A stretch of DNA of 64,000 nucleotides from contig JAKVAZ010000007.1 in the NCBI GenBank assembly GCA_022447225.1, positions 50,475 to 114,474 on the forward strand, given 5' to 3'. The notes beneath the pieces were generated by a model, which worked only from the letters and a program-made list of their open reading frames with translations, searched no databases and was not told the origin of the DNA. Within the stretch, counting starts at the first letter, position 1, and every line of letters begins with the position of its first letter. Positions 63,992-64,000 of this stretch are shown here, one piece after another. The stretch comes from Fuerstiella sp. Lineage in GTDB: Bacteria > Planctomycetota > Planctomycetia > Planctomycetales > Planctomycetaceae. The translations under genes and the position numbers were made by a program.

Positions 63992-64000
63992 CTCGGCTGC

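Overview
The window looks like chromosomal DNA of a planctomycete, probably a marine Planctomycetaceae or Gimesia/Fuerstiella-like lineage. This is inferred from gene content, not from a database search. The supporting families are a sulfatase beside PQQ-like beta-propeller proteins whose mature N-termini carry a W-x-x-(W/F)-R-G-P motif, a zinc-dependent metalloprotease of about 1000 residues, a glucuronate-isomerase-like amidohydrolase, a Sco1-DUF420 fusion, an MJ0042-type zinc-ribbon membrane protein, a CitG-like/PTPS-like pair, several TPR lipoproteins and very long secreted TPR proteins. I call 39 protein genes. I saw no rRNA, tRNA, CRISPR array, insertion sequence or prophage.

Layout. 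0.4-4.7 kb: an SH3-like secreted protein, a VanZ-like membrane protein and a TPR lipoprotein. 4.7-14 kb: mostly minus-strand metabolic and signalling genes (gpsA, an FHA-GAF-PP2C phosphatase, an amidohydrolase, a Gfo/Idh/MocA oxidoreductase, an aldehyde dehydrogenase) with two paralogous small plus-strand proteins between them. A gene-free, dyad-rich stretch lies at 11.35-12.43 kb. 14.2-24.5 kb: a 2007-residue secreted TPR protein, peptide deformylase, a zinc-ribbon/membrane protein and an SH3-TPR protein. 25.1-30 kb: a three-gene operon encoding a MotA/ExbB-like channel and two different ExbD-like, single-span, coiled-coil partners. 30-36.6 kb: ilvD, a phosphodiesterase-like protein, a translationally coupled CitG-like/PTPS-like pair (probably pterin or C1 cofactor synthesis), and a Sco1-DUF420 cytochrome-oxidase assembly fusion. 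36.9-44.6 kb: der and rlmN, then an envelope-glycan locus (methyltransferase, GT2, ugd, and a divergent GT-C protein). 44.6-49.2 kb: a metzincin-type protease and two Hsp20 genes. 49.4-56.9 kb: a probable true ACC deaminase, a glycosidase-like secreted protein, a sulfatase and two PQQ-like propeller proteins. 57.3-64 kb: a thermonuclease-like protein, a TPR lipoprotein and the DEAH helicase HrpA, complete at the window edge.

The best candidate for an undescribed system is the 25.1-30 kb operon. It has the parts of a proton-driven motor (compare ExbBD, MotAB, ZorAB, AglRQS), but its two rod subunits differ: only one carries the membrane aspartate expected of the proton path. The next most interesting signals are a sigma-54-like promoter with two upstream 25-bp dyad repeats before the Hsp20 pair, and the dyad-rich gene-free kilobase. 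All alignments and motif matches were made by eye. Membrane spans, coiled coils and terminators are not computed.
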